NCBI RefSeq assembly: GCF_013373865.1
Contig: NC_050467.1
Coordinates: 34,023,132-34,087,131, forward strand
Direction of reading: 5' to 3'
Origin: Monomorium pharaonis
Lineage: Eukaryota > Arthropoda > Insecta > Hymenoptera > Formicidae
Length of the DNA: 64,000 bases
The translations under genes and the position numbers were made by a program. The notes under the pieces were generated by a model. It was not told the DNA's origin. It saw nothing but the letters and a program-made list of their open reading frames with translations, and did no database searches. Below are positions 9,493 through 19,027 of the stretch, one piece after another; within the stretch, counting starts at the first letter, position 1; each line of letters starts with the position of its first letter.

Positions 9493-11466
9493 TTAAGTGC
9501 CATCAGACGAAGTAGATTGTTGTGCATATAAATTTTCCGGATCATGTAGTTCGAAATATTTACAATCGGGTTCAAAATTTACACAATTAATATTTTCTGT
9601 TTGAAAACTCGAGCGAACAATGGAAATTGCGGAAATTGTTTCATTGGATAATTTATTTCTCTTTTTATTTTTAACATCTGTAACTATAGAAAAAATCCGT
9701 TCCGCTTCGGCATTTGAATGTGGAAATGTTAAAACTATATCAACTAATAATTCTAAATTTAAAAATATTTTTTTATCATTACAGTCTTTACATTCTAGTA
9801 TTTTTTTCCACATTTCATCGATTTCTAAAAAAGCCAATTCTTTTTTCTCTAAATCGGTAAAAACTGATGGTAAAGTTATCCATTCGACTGCTAATTTTGT
9901 TATATTTATTTCTATTATTTTTAGGTGCTCAACAATACTACTTAAATCTCTAATTTTTAATCTACCTTTGATCTACTTAAAGATAATTGTTCAAAAAAAT
10001 AATTATTGTAAGGCAAATGTTTTGTCATTTCACGAATTGCTGTTTTATAAAACTCTAAGCATTTTAACCTAATTTCCCGCGCGCATTCCAAAGATAACGT
10101 AGCCAAATGTTTTTCACATTCAGATCCTACATGTATTTGATCTAAATGTCGGATATTATTTTCATCGTCTACATTTATAGTAACGATGTGTTCCAAAACC
10201 TCGGGGATCATAAAATTCGTCGCAATTTGCCGAATTATTTGCTGACTATTTTGATATAATTTATGAATTAGAATTTTGCGCGATTGAAAAATAATATTAA
10301 AATTGTTTAAAAAATGTAAGGAATATTTCAAAAACAATAAATAAGCTTTAATGGAATCATCGTTTAATTGTGTTAAAATAATTTCTGCAGATTTTAAATT
10401 ATCTTCAAATATTGCTACATTAAAATAATTTTGCAAAACTTTCCAATTATCAAGTAACCTAACAACACATTTGTGTAAAGCAAGCCATCGCGTATTTGAT
10501 AATTTAAGCATTTTATTTTTCACTACATTAAAAAACTCTTGAAATTCAGCTAAAATTTCGGCTCTCTTTGCACTATCTGAAACGTAAGTAGCAACTCCTC
10601 GAATTAAATGTTCACAGGACTGTGGTAATTTTTCGCAAGATTTACTTGCAATTATCGCGGATGAATGGCAAATGCAATTTAATAAAACTACGTTCGATAC
10701 TTGTAATTGTAAGCGAGAAAAAAAAGAATTATTGCATCCAGTCATTACTGATGCATTGTCGCTTGCCATTGCAACAATATTTGTTATTGGAATTTGTTTA
10801 TTTTCTAAAAGTTTTGTAAAAGATTCGAAAATTTTATTTGCTGAACAGTCTGTGGCATCTAAAGACACTAATGCTAATAACTTTGTTTGAACTTTCTTAT
10901 TTAAAGGCGAAACAAATTGTACAAGAACACACAAAACTTTTTTATCACATATATCTGTACGCTCATCAATTAAAATTGAAAATTTTTGTTTTTGTAAAAT
11001 ATTAACAATTTTTCCCGTTTCACGTTCAGCAATTACGTTTTTAACTATACTAGTGCACTTACGTCGAGCCATTGAAAGAGTCTGCGCAATTTTTGAATCA
11101 ATAAAAATTTTTTTTAATAGAGGAATCAAATGATCTGCAGTATTAAATGCGACATTGTGTTCTGCATAAAATGCAGCTAACTTTATTTCCGCGCGTTTAA
11201 TTTGATTTGATTGTATGCGAAAGAGAACTTTCGTTATTATCGAGGCTTTGATTTTGACATGTTGATCGTGATATATGTTTGGACCTTTGTGAGTGTCGCA
11301 CTAAATCTGTTTTACAACATCTGATGGCAGTGTTAAATAATGTACAAAAAGCTTTATCCTCTGTAAGATGAGGAGCCAACCATCCTTTGAAACAATCTTC
11401 ATCTAGCCAAGAATCTTTAAAATTTCTAATTTTTCTAGTGGCTCCTTTTGAATTCTTTAAATCCAT
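9493..11466 (-). pseudogene. hAT-1 transposase (BED finger, DUF4371-like core, dimerisation domain), broken
   Basis: Three consecutive minus-strand frames form one transposase: N-terminal BED-like finger (11466-11197), RNase H-like core (about 11195-9957; FSILIDERTDICDKKVLCVL, MASDNASVMTG, LLNCICHSSAI, NTRWLALHKCV) and C-terminal hAT dimerisation domain (about 9957-9493; FPHSNAEAERIFSIVTDVKN). Two single-base frameshifts, near 11197 and 9957, separate them. The finger has lost a metal ligand: the C-x2-C reads CTLF, Cys to Phe. Mobilisation by its own product is not possible. Same family type as the 19028-21303 pseudogene. Confidence 0.88.
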
Positions 11467-11960
11467 TATAAAAGAAATATTTTAATTGATTGATATTAAT
11501 TTAAAAAATGTATATATATTTTAATAATTAATATGAAATTTAATAAGAAATTTAAATTTTATAATAATAATAAATAATATATAAAAAAAATTATTTAATA
11601 AAATATCTCAAAAACATAAGTAAATTAACACACTATTGAAAACAATTAGGAGAACAATTTATTTCTTCAAAAGAAGAGCAAAAAAATTACATTTTCAAAA
11701 GTACAAGTAAACACTGACCAAAGAAATACCAAAAAACAAAGCTAACGAATATTCCATACATTAAAAATTTTAATCTTAAATTTATCTGTAATGAATAGTC
11801 TCCTAATTGTTTTAAATAATATATCATTTTACTCATTTCAACATATCTACTTACCTACTTCTGCCTCTGCCTCTGCCTCTGTCACTGATGAGATTCCGCC
11901 AAATATCGTTACCCGCCATGAGCGTCAGAGCATGTACGTTCCTGAACTAGCCGTTACTAC
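11467..11960 (-). other. hAT-1 5' noncoding side
   Basis: AT-rich leader and promoter side of the hAT-1 transposase, with a CTGCCT hexamer run at about 11861-11882. A 115-codon frame on plus spans into the terminal repeat and is chance. Confidence 0.4.
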
Positions 11961-12219
11961 GTCGCGCATGCGCGAGAAAAAGCGGCCTCAGGAACAACAC
12001 TGGCGGGAGCATCTGCCGTCTCTTTTGCTCCTCGCTCCGTTTCTTTCTCACTCGAAACGTCTTTTTTTATCTCGAGCTGTTCTCGACTTTCCTTTTCTCT
12101 CATACCCAAATAGCCAAGCCTGCAGGAACAGATTTTGAGCAGAGCATGCTATCAATTTTTCACGACAGAATGGCAACAAATTTTATACAGAGTCTGTAAT
12201 ATCCAACGATGTCGGCAAA

Positions 12220-12390
12220 CTGCTGTCAGAAATCAAGCAGAACTTGCTAACATAATCTGACAACATATTGGCAGCAGAAATCAAGCAAAACCTGCTGATA
12301 TAACTAACAGCAGATTGGCAGCAGAAATCGAGCAGAGCCTGTTGACATAACCTGTAGGCAGATCGGCAGCAGAAATCGAACAGTATGTCC
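12220..12390 (+). repeat. left-arm subterminal repeat array of the 2-kb element
   Basis: Three to four degenerate units containing GGCAGCAGAAATC(A/G)AGC and CCTGCTGA(C/T)ATAA, spaced about 50-60 bp apart. The complementary array is at 13925-14130. Confidence 0.65.
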
Positions 12391-12515
12391 GTTAATTACT
12401 TTATAATCTTAATTGCCATTTAAATGTCAATTTAAAACTTGCATTAATATGTTTCTATAGAGAAAAACGTAAGAAAAAAGGTTGCGGCAGTAGAAATTAT
12501 TGAGAAATTAAATTA

Positions 12516-12848
12516 TATCATTGTCTAATACTTTTGGCCAATCCTGTATACATACATATATTTCTAATATATTAGGGATCGTAAGGAAATAAAATTATTA
12601 TTAATTGTCAATACATTTTTAATAAGAGTTTAATTGTTCTCTCGCCGATATTCATTGTATTGAAAGATTAAGTACTTTATTGTATTGGGCTACCGCGCGA
12701 TAACGGTAAATTTGAAATAACAGAAATGATGCCTAAACTCTTATTAAAAATGTATTGACAATTATAATAATTTTATTTCCTTACGATCCCTAATTATATA
12801 AAAATATATATATGTATACAGGCTTGGCCAAAAGTATTAGGCAGCTAT
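12516..12848. mobile_element. Tc1/mariner-type MITE nested in the 2-kb element
   Basis: About 333 bases with long inverted repeats: CTAATACTTTTGGCCAA and CCTGTATACATA at the tips, and AGGGATCGTAAGGAAATAAA plus TACATTTTTAATAAGAGTTT further in. Tips are TA-rich; exact edges within a few bases. The tip resembles Tc1-like ends. Confidence 0.75.
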
Positions 12849-12850
12849 AT

Positions 12851-12991
12851 TTTTTTAATTTATCTGAAGTTCTTTTATCTATATTATTTCCTATTGGTTA
12901 CTTGTATTATACATAAGTTTAAAGTATATGTATAATACCGGCAACCAATAGAAAATAATACAGATAAAAGAATTTCAGATAAATTAAAAAA
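12851..12991. mobile_element. small hairpin MITE
   Basis: Inverted arms of about 60 bp (AATTTATCTGAAGTTCTTTT / AAAAGAATTTCAGATAAATT, CCTATTGGTTACTTGTATTA / its near complement) around a short centre. Directly abuts the preceding MITE. Confidence 0.7.
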
Positions 12992-13694
12992 GCCCAGACA
13001 ATACGCTTGTCAGAAAACTTTAAGAGAACTTTTTAAAGAAAACATTTAGATATCTTGGAAATGATGTCAAAATGGTAACATTTATCAGAGATATCTAAGA
13101 GAGATCTTTGAGATATATTATTGAAGAGTTTCATTTAAGGTTCTTAAAAATGTTATCCTTATGACATCAGCTAAATGATATCAGCTTAATGTCTCATAAA
13201 AGATATCACACAATGCTGTCCGATTTTTGAGCCGTCCATGCGCGTTGTAGCAGAAATCAGACAACATTATAACATCCTGAATGAGAAATCCATTTGATAT
13301 TTAAAAAAATTATCATAAAGATAATGTTTTCAAAAATTACGGTTTGTCTACAACTGCGAACAAAAAAATGCACAAAATCTAAATTCATCATGTACTGAAC
13401 AAAAACAGGATAATAGATGTACAATTAATTTTTCTTAGAATATATGATCTATATAGTTAATCATCTAATTAACTATTTGAACGCTTCAAAGTATTAATGC
13501 TAAATAGATCGCAATTTCCATAAAATTATTATGGAAAAAGATAAATTTAACAATGAAATTAATAAGTAAATAAATTAATGCTATTTATTTTTAATATGTT
13601 TTGCAAAATTTAATTGCTTTTATAAAAAATAATATAATTGTGTCAGTTTATAACATATTGGTATATGTAGACAATAACAAGTACCCATGTCGAT

Positions 13695-13766
13695 GAGCCA
13701 AATTGGTGTAGCAGATAGAGTACAAGGTTCGTCATCCTAAGGTCCCGGATTCAAAACCAGCGCAAG
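13695..13766 (+). ncRNA. tRNA-like sequence (tRNA pseudogene or SINE head)
   Basis: TTGGTGTAGCAGATAGAG resembles a Pol III box A. About 35 bases on, GGTCCCGGATTCAAAACC resembles the T arm / box B with three changes from consensus. The 3' side runs into AAATAAAATAAAATAA. Spacing fits a tRNA-derived SINE head or decayed tRNA; a functional tRNA is unlikely because the arms do not pair well. Confidence 0.4.
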
Positions 13767-14399
13767 TAAGAATAAAATAAAATAATTTAAATTTAATTAA
13801 TTAATAAAAATTTGTCCTAAATTTAGTATGTACTATTAATAAAAATAATTTTAAAAAAATGAAATTTTTATTTTATTTTTTTATTTCTAGTTGCACTTAA
13901 AAGATATCCGATTTAAGAAATCTTTTAGATATCTGCTTGATTTCTGCTGCCAATCTGCTGTCAGGTTATGTCAGCAAATCCTGCTCGGTTTCTGCAATCA
14001 ATCTGCTGGCATGCCATGCCAGCAGGCTTTGTCGACAAATCCTGAGCTTAATGCGGACACAGAATGCTATGGATCTGCAATGGGTATCTGATTGAATTTG
14101 CTGCCAATCTGCTCGCAATCTGCTAGCATTTTGCTATTAGGGTAGTTATAGCCGTATGATTTTGGATCTTAGAATTGTCTTGGCGATACGATGCGCCACG
14201 TAATAATAAATGGAATATTTTCCGACAAGCTTTTTATAAATTTGTACAATTATTATATACACGATGATTTTTTCAAAGTACGAAGTAAATATAAAAATTA
14301 AAATTTGTAAATGTATGGATCCACTCTTGGCCAACATGTCTTTTATTTAAAGAATATGTCATTCCGGGCAAAATTTTTTTATATAAAAACATAAATATA

Positions 14400-15152
14400 C
14401 ACTCACTCGAAAAAAAAGCGGTACACCTAAAATTTGTCAAAAAATCACTAAACTTCCAATGACGATAACTACGCGAGTAATAAAGATAGAAAGGTTTCTA
14501 AAAAAAGAAATTAAAGCTTCAAATGTCTACTTTAAGAATTTATTTAGTAAAATTTTGCGTAATAATTTTTTTCAAAATGGCGTATGACAAAGCGAGAGCA
14601 TGCGAAATTGAAAAATATTGGTCCGAGTTTGCGACGATCCATGGCGTGAGGCAAGTATCGCAACTTAATGGGATAAAAAGCATGCGATAGTACAGAGTTT
14701 TCCCTTCAAAATGCTTTTTTACTCGTCTCGATACGATGATTTTTCGCTGAGATATGCGCATTTAAATAAAAAGGCAGTTTTTTACTTTAAATGCGCATAT
14801 CTCAGCGAAAAATCATCGTATCGAGACGAGTAAAAAAGCATTTTGAAGGGAAAACTCTGTACTATCGCATGCTTTTTATCCCATTAAGTTGCGATACTTG
14901 TTTCACGCCATGGATCGTCGCAAACTCGGACCAATATTTTTCAATTTCGCATGCTCTCGCTTTGTCATACGCCATTTTGAAAAAAATTATTACGCAAAAT
15001 TTTACTAAATAAATTCTTAAAGTAGACATTTGAAGCTTTAATTTCTTTTTTTAGAAACCTTTCTATCTTTATTACTCGCGTAGTTATCGTCATTAGAAGT
15101 TTAGTGATTTTTTGACAAATTTTAGGTGTACCGCTTTTTTTTCGAGTGAGTG
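14400..15152. mobile_element. 753-bp fold-back element, TA duplication
   Basis: Two arms of about 365 bases are almost exact complements around a centre of about 25 bp near 14765-14790 (tips CACTCACTCGAAAAAAAAGC; CCATGGCGTGAGGC against GTTTCACGCCATGG is one of few differences). TA flanks both sides (14398-14399, 15153-15154). Mirrored 73-codon frames are a by-product. No transposase; mariner-like by TA target. Confidence 0.88.
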
Positions 15153-15331
15153 TATATAAAATATTAATTTAAGTTTATAGTAATTTCTTTTTTTTTTGCA
15201 AAATTTCTGTTTGATATAAAATAAATAATAGTTATACCGAAAAGACAGAAACTAATTTTAAAAAATTTGTGCATTATTTCTTTTACAAAAAGTTAAGTTT
15301 GAAAAAATAAGAAAAATTGCTGATATACATA

Positions 15332-17143
15332 CAGGGTGTCCCAACGCATGTGGACCACCACTCGTAAAAAGATAGAAGGGATCGAGATGAACATACAGGT
15401 CTAATATTTTCTTGGGTTAGGTCTACAAATAATCGAGATATCAATTTTTTAAATTGTGCGAATGAGAGCGCGCCGCGGCGCGTCGTAGGAAGAGCCGAGC
15501 CGCTCGAACCGTAGCGCGGCCCACTGTGTGAAGCATTGGCTGCCGGCGGCGGGGAGAAGGAGGAGAAGCGGCGCCGCTGCCTGTGCTTCGCCGCCCTCAC
15601 GTCCCGCAGCACCGCGTCTAGACTCGCATCAATGGCCGCTCTCGCCTCCCACCGCACCGCACCTAGACTCGCGTCGTTACACACATTCGCAATTACTTGA
15701 CAAAATTATTTAGCAAAGATAGGGACAAATTAAAACTGTAATAAACTTCTGTGATTGAGAAAGTCGAAAGAGAGAAAGCGATGGAAACTTATGGAATCTT
15801 AAAATAATCTAATTTCTGTCGTAATTGTGAATATAGTAAATTAATGATAGTTTTCGGTACATTGACGATATATTCTTTCTTTTTCTTAAATATCTTATTT
15901 ACAGTATCATACAACTCGAACTTTGTTTCTTATCGAATTGTATCGTACTGTTAAATCCTTGATGAAAACATTGATAAAAATTCGTAAATTCATTCGTAAA
16001 ATCATTATCGTAAATTCACGATTGATTCTCAAATTGATAGTTTTTTTTTCGTCTATTATAATATTTGCTACATCGAGTTCTCTTATCGTTATCTTTTTTC
16101 TCTTACACGATATATTCATAAATATTTCTTCATATTTAATCAAAATGATGCAACAATGGAACAAACTTTTCTAACAGAAAATGCGAGAGTTTCTTCTATC
16201 TTTAATTGCATTATTAATTACGATAAATTTTCAGTGATTTATTTAAAATAGAAACACGAGAATCTAATTGATTTCTATTTTATAATCCATCTCTGAATCA
16301 AAAGGAACAAATTTAAAGAAATGATATTATTTTCTATCGTTCTCGCATTTTCTGTTAGAAAAGTTTGTTCCATTGTTGCATCATTTTGATTAAATATGAA
16401 GAAATATTTATGAATATATCGTGTAAGAGAAAAAAGATAACGATGAGAGAACTCGATGTAGCAAATATTATAATAGACGAAAAAAAAACTATCAATTTGA
16501 GAATCAATCGTGAATTTACGATAATAATTTTACGAATGAATTTACGAATTTTTATCAATGTTTTCATCAAGGATTTAACAGTACGATACAATTCGATAAG
16601 AAACAAAGTTCGAGTTGTATGATACTGTAAATAAGATATTTAAGAAAAAGAAAGAATATATCGTCAATGTACCGAAAACTATCATTAATTTACTATATTC
16701 ACAATTACGATAGAAATTAGATTATTTTAAGATTCCATAAGTTTCCATCGCTTTCTCTCTTTCGACTTTCTCAATCACAGAAGTTTATTACGGTTTTAAT
16801 TTGTCCCTATCTTTGCTAAATAATTTTGTCAAGTAATTGCGAATGTGCGTAACGACGCAAGTCTAGGCGCGGTGCGGTGGGAGGCGAAGCACAGGTAGCG
16901 GCGCCGCTTCTCCTCCTTCTCCCCGCCGCCGGCAGCCAATGCTTCACACAGTGGGCCGCGCTACGGCTCGAGCGGCTCGGCTCTTCCTACGGCGCGCCGC
17001 GGCGCGCTCTCATTCGCACAATTTAAAAAATTGATATCTCGATTATTTGTAGACCTAACCCAAGAAAATATTGGACCTGTATGTTCATCTCGATCCCTTC
17101 TACCTTTTTACGAGTAATGGTCCACATGCGTTGGGACACCCTG
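15332..17143. mobile_element. 1.8-kb fold-back element with about 0.85-kb arms
   Basis: Tips CAGGGTGTCCCAACGCATGT and its complement, TA flanks (15330-15331, 17144-17145). The arms remain complementary to about 16185 and 16345, leaving a unique AT-rich loop of about 160 bases. The outer part of each arm carries a GC-rich block (GCCGGCGGCGGGGAGAAGG and complement), the inner part is AT-rich. Small differences between arms show they are separate copies, not an assembly mirror. Noncoding. Confidence 0.88.
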
Positions 17144-17727
17144 TATAATCGTATATTTCTCATTTATACAATATATATAATTATATATGGATAATCTTTT
17201 TCACTTTTTATATATAATTTTTTGTAAAAAAAGCAATGCAAAAATGATTTTTTAAAATAGTTTTTGTTTTTTCAGTATAACTTATTTTTTTATACCAAAC
17301 AAAAATTTTACAAAAAAAAGAAATTAGTATAAACTTATATGGACATATTTTATATATGTCCATATATTTTTATACATATTTTTATACATATACAAAATGT
17401 TTTCCTGGAATATTAAATAAATGATCTCTAACATGTTAAATAATAACATTTTTTATTTATTATTAAATATATAATATTAATATAACACTTAATGTTACAT
17501 ATTAATATTTATAAATTTAAGGTCTTTTCCTCGTCCCCTTCGTCCTCTTCCTCTCTCTTGTCCTCTGCCTCTCTCATTTCTTTTTCCTCTTTTCATTTTT
17601 CCTCTCCAACTATAGCGGGTCAAACCCGCCCGTTGGCGATACCACCGTGCACGAGATTTTCCGTGTATTCGACGTTCTAAAAACAAAATTAATAAAATAA
17701 TGTAAAAAATTATTTACAAAATTTTTG

Positions 17728-17784
<57 letters not shown>

Positions 17785-17865
17785 TTGGAGAATATGTATG
17801 TGTATGTGAGGGATAATAATTTATCTGTCATAATAAAATAGGATCAATACTATTTTGAGAAATAC
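17144..17865. other. intergenic stretch with simple repeats
   Basis: AT-rich; contains a palindrome TATATGGACATA...TATGTCCATATA (about 17336-17368), a pyrimidine-rich run (about 17521-17605) and a CA microsatellite. Open frames over the CA and CT runs are artefacts. No gene. Confidence 0.5.
17735..17780. repeat. (CA)n microsatellite
   Basis: About 23 uninterrupted CA units. Simple repeat only. Confidence 0.97.
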
Positions 17866-18220
17866 TACACAGAAAAAAAGAATATTCTTGTTTTGATAAT
17901 ATCTCCAGTTTCAAAATGAAAATCTTGAAATGAGATTATATCGCGTTAAATGAAAAAGATTTACTTAAATGAAGATTTATTTCAAAATTGTATATTATAG
18001 TTTAACCAAGAAAATAATATTCTTGTTAACAATAATTTTCTTGAATGGAAAAGAAAAATATTGGATAGAAAATACTACATTTTTAAATCAAAGATTATAA
18101 TTTTCTTAGAATAAAATTATCAAAACAATTATATCATATTTTTAAAATAATACTTATAGTATTGAAATAAAAGGCTATAATATCTTGAAATTCAAGATTT
18201 TCAAATTTTTTTTCCGTGTA
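17866..18220. mobile_element. AT-rich MITE-like element
   Basis: Short inverted tips TACACAGAAAAAAA on the left and TTTTTTTTCCGTGTA on the right enclose an AT-rich interior with repeated TCTTGAAAT/CAAGAATATTC motifs. No coding capacity. Edges rest on 13-15 bp tips only. Confidence 0.5.
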
Positions 18221-18264
18221 ATATATAATATTTATATATACCAGTAAATTATACCGTTAATCTC

Positions 18265-18460
18265 TTCCTGCTGCTGCTGTTCTTGCTGTTGCTGCTCCTG
18301 CTGCTGCTCTTGCTGCTGCTCTTGCTGCTGCAATGGTTGCAGTTGTTGCTGCGGCTGTTGTTAAGGCTGTTGTTGCGGCTGTTGTTGTAAAAACAGCTGC
18401 AACATTTGCTGTTGCTGCTGCAAAAGCTGATTAATTTGATGTTGCTGTTGCAACATCTGC
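18265..18460 (-). repeat. interrupted CAG/CTG (poly-Gln) tract
   Basis: On minus, mostly CAG and CAA with GAG, CCG and ACT codons mixed in. The mixing suggests selection on coding sequence or an old interrupted triplet repeat rather than a pure microsatellite. Confidence 0.8.
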
Positions 18461-18617
18461 TCTTGCAGCAGCTTCATGTCGCTATCTCTTTTGAGAACAA
18501 CTCTTCTTTCTAAAAAATACATATATAATATTAAAATATTGTTTAAATAATATGATTACTTTAAATAAATATTACTTAATCCTTTTTTTAAATAATAAAT
18601 TTTTTCTAACCTGTCAT
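18361..18617 (-). CDS. possible two-exon glutamine-rich small protein
   Basis: Minus strand: exon 1 ends ATG ACA G with a GTTAG donor (18611-18617); after an AT-rich 101-base intron, a TTTTTTAG acceptor opens exon 2 (18509-18361). The joined frame is 51 residues: MTERRVVLKRDSDM, then leucine/glutamine-rich heptad-like sequence (KLLQEQMLQQQHQINQLL), then poly-Gln to a TAA. The CAG-rich codons continue past the stop to about 18265, so the TAA may truncate a longer Q-rich exon. It diverges from the transposase at 19028. No family recognised; the function is unknown and the splice call is mine. Confidence 0.35.
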
Positions 18618-18876
18618 AATGCTTCTTGCTCCGTTGTTGTTAAGAAACAAATAAGCGCTAAGACGCGGCTCACCGGATAATAAGACGCACATATATTTTA
18701 AGCCATCTGACGGAGAGCCGCGTCACGAATAAGGCAGCACCGTTCTGAAATGCACTAAAGTTTGTTTTTCAATTGTTTCCCTAATAAATTATTATGTCTA
18801 CTGTTACCTTTGTGGTCTTCTCCTTGATAACCTTGATTCCTCAAGTTTGCAATCACGAAAAAGGTAGAGTGGACTT

Positions 18877-18904
18877 TTTACACACACACACACACACACA
18901 CACA
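18877..18904. repeat. (CA)n microsatellite
   Basis: ACACAC run immediately upstream of the hAT-2 start; followed by GAGAGAGAT. Confidence 0.9.
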
Positions 18905-19027
18905 AAGAGAGAGATACACGCGCGCACGTACATACAAAAAGAGAGATTTTTTAAATATTGGAGTGACGAACGAGACCTTAATCTTTTTGTGATACACGTC
19001 ATCCATTTCTTTGCAAAAGATACGAAA

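Larger units (their letters stand above)
8322..12002 (-). mobile_element. hAT transposon hAT-1 (decayed), complete ends
   Basis: Terminal inverted repeats of about 40 bp with 3 mismatches begin CAGTGTTGTTCCTG and continue GGCCGCTTTTTCT. The flanking 8-bp duplication is GCGGGAGT (8314-8321) and GCGGGAGC (12003-12010); the unoccupied CD copy has one GCGGGAGC. The first three bases CAG at 8322-8324 are split from the rest of the tip by a MITE at 8325-8500. The transposase (9493-11466) lies on minus. CAGTG ends and 8-bp duplications define hAT. Confidence 0.92.
12105..14142. mobile_element. 2-kb TA-flanked element with repeat-rich inverted arms
   Basis: Ends CCCAAATAGC and GCTATTAGGG are inverted, with TA on both sides (12103-12104, 14143-14144). 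The CD copy at 22.18 kb has a single TA and no insert. Both arms hold degenerate repeats of about 35-55 bp around GGCAGCAGAAATC and AGCAGAACCTGCTGACATAA (12220-12390; inverted 13925-14130). No transposase remains. The interior has collected other MITEs and a tRNA-like sequence. Superfamily unknown. Confidence 0.8.
8067..14364 (+). repeat. dispersed repeat CD, copy 1, shattered by three insertions
   Basis: Pieces of one old repeat are found at 8067-8102, 8223-8321, 12003-12104 and 14143-14364. Together they equal the unbroken inverted copy at 21963-22415. The gaps are MITE B (8103-8222), a hAT element (8322-12002) and a TA-flanked element (12105-14142). Each junction shows the expected duplication: CAG, GCGGGAGT/GCGGGAGC, and TA. 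The nature of CD itself is unknown; its left tip resembles family B termini. Confidence 0.82.

Noticed and set aside
15907..16622. Mirror-image 83-85 codon ORFs as a duplicated gene
   Set aside because: They are the two arms of the fold-back element; sequence is AT-rich with low-complexity Ile/Lys content.
14400..17143. Fold-backs as assembly inversion artefacts
   Set aside because: The arms differ at scattered positions and each element has TA flanks and defined tips, as expected for real insertions.
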